Below, in pieces: positions 63,539 through 64,000 of a stretch of DNA of 64,000 nt (the stretch's first letter is position 1; each line of letters begins with the position of its first letter). Under the pieces are notes generated by a model. The model had not been told where the DNA came from and did no database searches. It saw only the letters and a program-made list of their open reading frames with translations. The position numbers were made by a program, and so were the translations under genes. This DNA comes from Brenneria bubanii (GTDB lineage Bacteria > Pseudomonadota > Gammaproteobacteria > Enterobacterales > Enterobacteriaceae), in contig NZ_JAKMAJ010000015.1 of NCBI RefSeq assembly GCF_022378355.1, positions 62,001-126,000 on the forward strand. The letters are read 5' to 3'.

Positions 63539-64000
63539 TGGTTAGGCGCAGGAATAAGCCCTCAGGCCGCTCGTAAACAAAAATGCTATGCTATCCAACC
63601 AGCTGTCGAAAATTATTTTTAATTCGTGTTCAAAAAATGGGCTGAATATAGGCCTTTAGAACTAAAAGAAGATAACAAAGGCACACTTTCCCAAATCCAG
63701 CGAACATTTAATAATGATATCTTGCCCTAAATTGGCAAAATGCCAATTTAAGATATCCGCCGTATTGATCTATTAAAAATCTTATCTAAGATTGAACAAC
63801 GCAGAGCATTTACAACAGCAGAAAAAGCACGCAGTTGGCTTGGGAACTTATTTCGTTACGCTGTGGTGAAAATAGATGGGTTTGACGTTAACCCTGCCAC
63901 TGATTTAAAGGAAGTTTATCTACCAAAGCCGCCAGAGATTCACAATCTATTATTACATATGTCAGAACCCCCCTCATTCTTATGTAAATTGCATAAATAA
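63539..64000 (+). pseudogene. P4-type tyrosine integrase, decayed (four in-frame TAA)
   Basis: One frame from 63539 to the window end reads as integrase core-binding domain: GAGISPQAARKQK, FKKWAEYRPLELKEDNKGTL, SQIQRTFNNDILP, DIRRIDLLKILSKIEQRRAF, TTAEKARSWLGNLFRYAVVK, IDGFDVNPATDLKEVYLPKP. It is interrupted by TAA at 63620, 63728, 63749 and 63998, without any frameshift. The N-terminal domain (about 90 residues) is absent between the tRNA and 63539; the catalytic part would lie beyond the window. It marks an old integration at tRNA-Val. Confidence 0.85.

Noticed and set aside
62942-64000. CRISPR array or other repeat array near the tRNA
   Set aside because: No regularly spaced direct repeats are present there or elsewhere in the window.

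Overview
The window looks like a chromosomal accessory region of a GC-rich member of the Enterobacterales. The evidence is a YqjI-type PadR regulator, a YahK-type alcohol dehydrogenase, broken entE and entS genes of an enterobactin-type locus, and a tRNA-Val(GAC) followed by a decayed P4-type integrase. A plant- or insect-associated genus such as Brenneria, Dickeya, Pectobacterium or Sodalis would fit, but that is a guess from gene content and base composition.

Layout. 1-4804: the end of a hybrid sensor kinase, a chemoreceptor and yqjI. 4933-17038 (minus): an eleven-gene operon with a complete oligopeptide-type ABC importer, two carboxymuconolactone-decarboxylase-fold proteins, a BisC-like molybdoenzyme, a creatinase-fold hydrolase, an alpha/beta hydrolase and a flavin monooxygenase, with a divergent LysR gene (17323). 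18685-22738 (plus): a tripartite tricarboxylate transporter and an opine-dehydrogenase-like enzyme. 22980-29779 (minus): a fumarate reductase/succinate dehydrogenase-like complex, a two-subunit class I fumarase and an OppDF ATPase pair without its own permeases. 30679-33650 (plus): a NitT/TauT-type ABC importer. 33737-36388 (minus): a MetNIQ-type importer. 37326-44681 (plus): a second peptide-type importer with a fused double ATPase, followed by an SDR and a DadA-like oxidase; a convergent DapA-like gene and a TetR regulator come next. 46903-48894: an M20 amidohydrolase and a VOC protein.

49111-57930 (minus) is the most coherent pathway. A polar amino-acid-type ABC importer is followed by a D-carbamoylase, a DapA-like lyase, a D-hydantoinase, a hydantoin racemase, a LysR regulator inside the transcription unit and an SDR. 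The set predicts uptake of 5-substituted hydantoins or N-carbamoyl amino acids and conversion to D-amino acids. 58435-61970: an alcohol dehydrogenase, a possible small ORF, a FAD monooxygenase and a siderophore-esterase-like hydrolase.

62065-64000 is a graveyard: an entS C-terminal fragment, an entE fragment with a frameshift and a stop, an XRE regulator lacking its HTH start, an intact tRNA-Val and an integrase frame broken by four TAA codons. Overall the window is a dense run of uptake systems (seven ABC sets and one TTT) with catabolic enzymes, ending at a worn integration hotspot. All substrates are inferred from family membership and context only.
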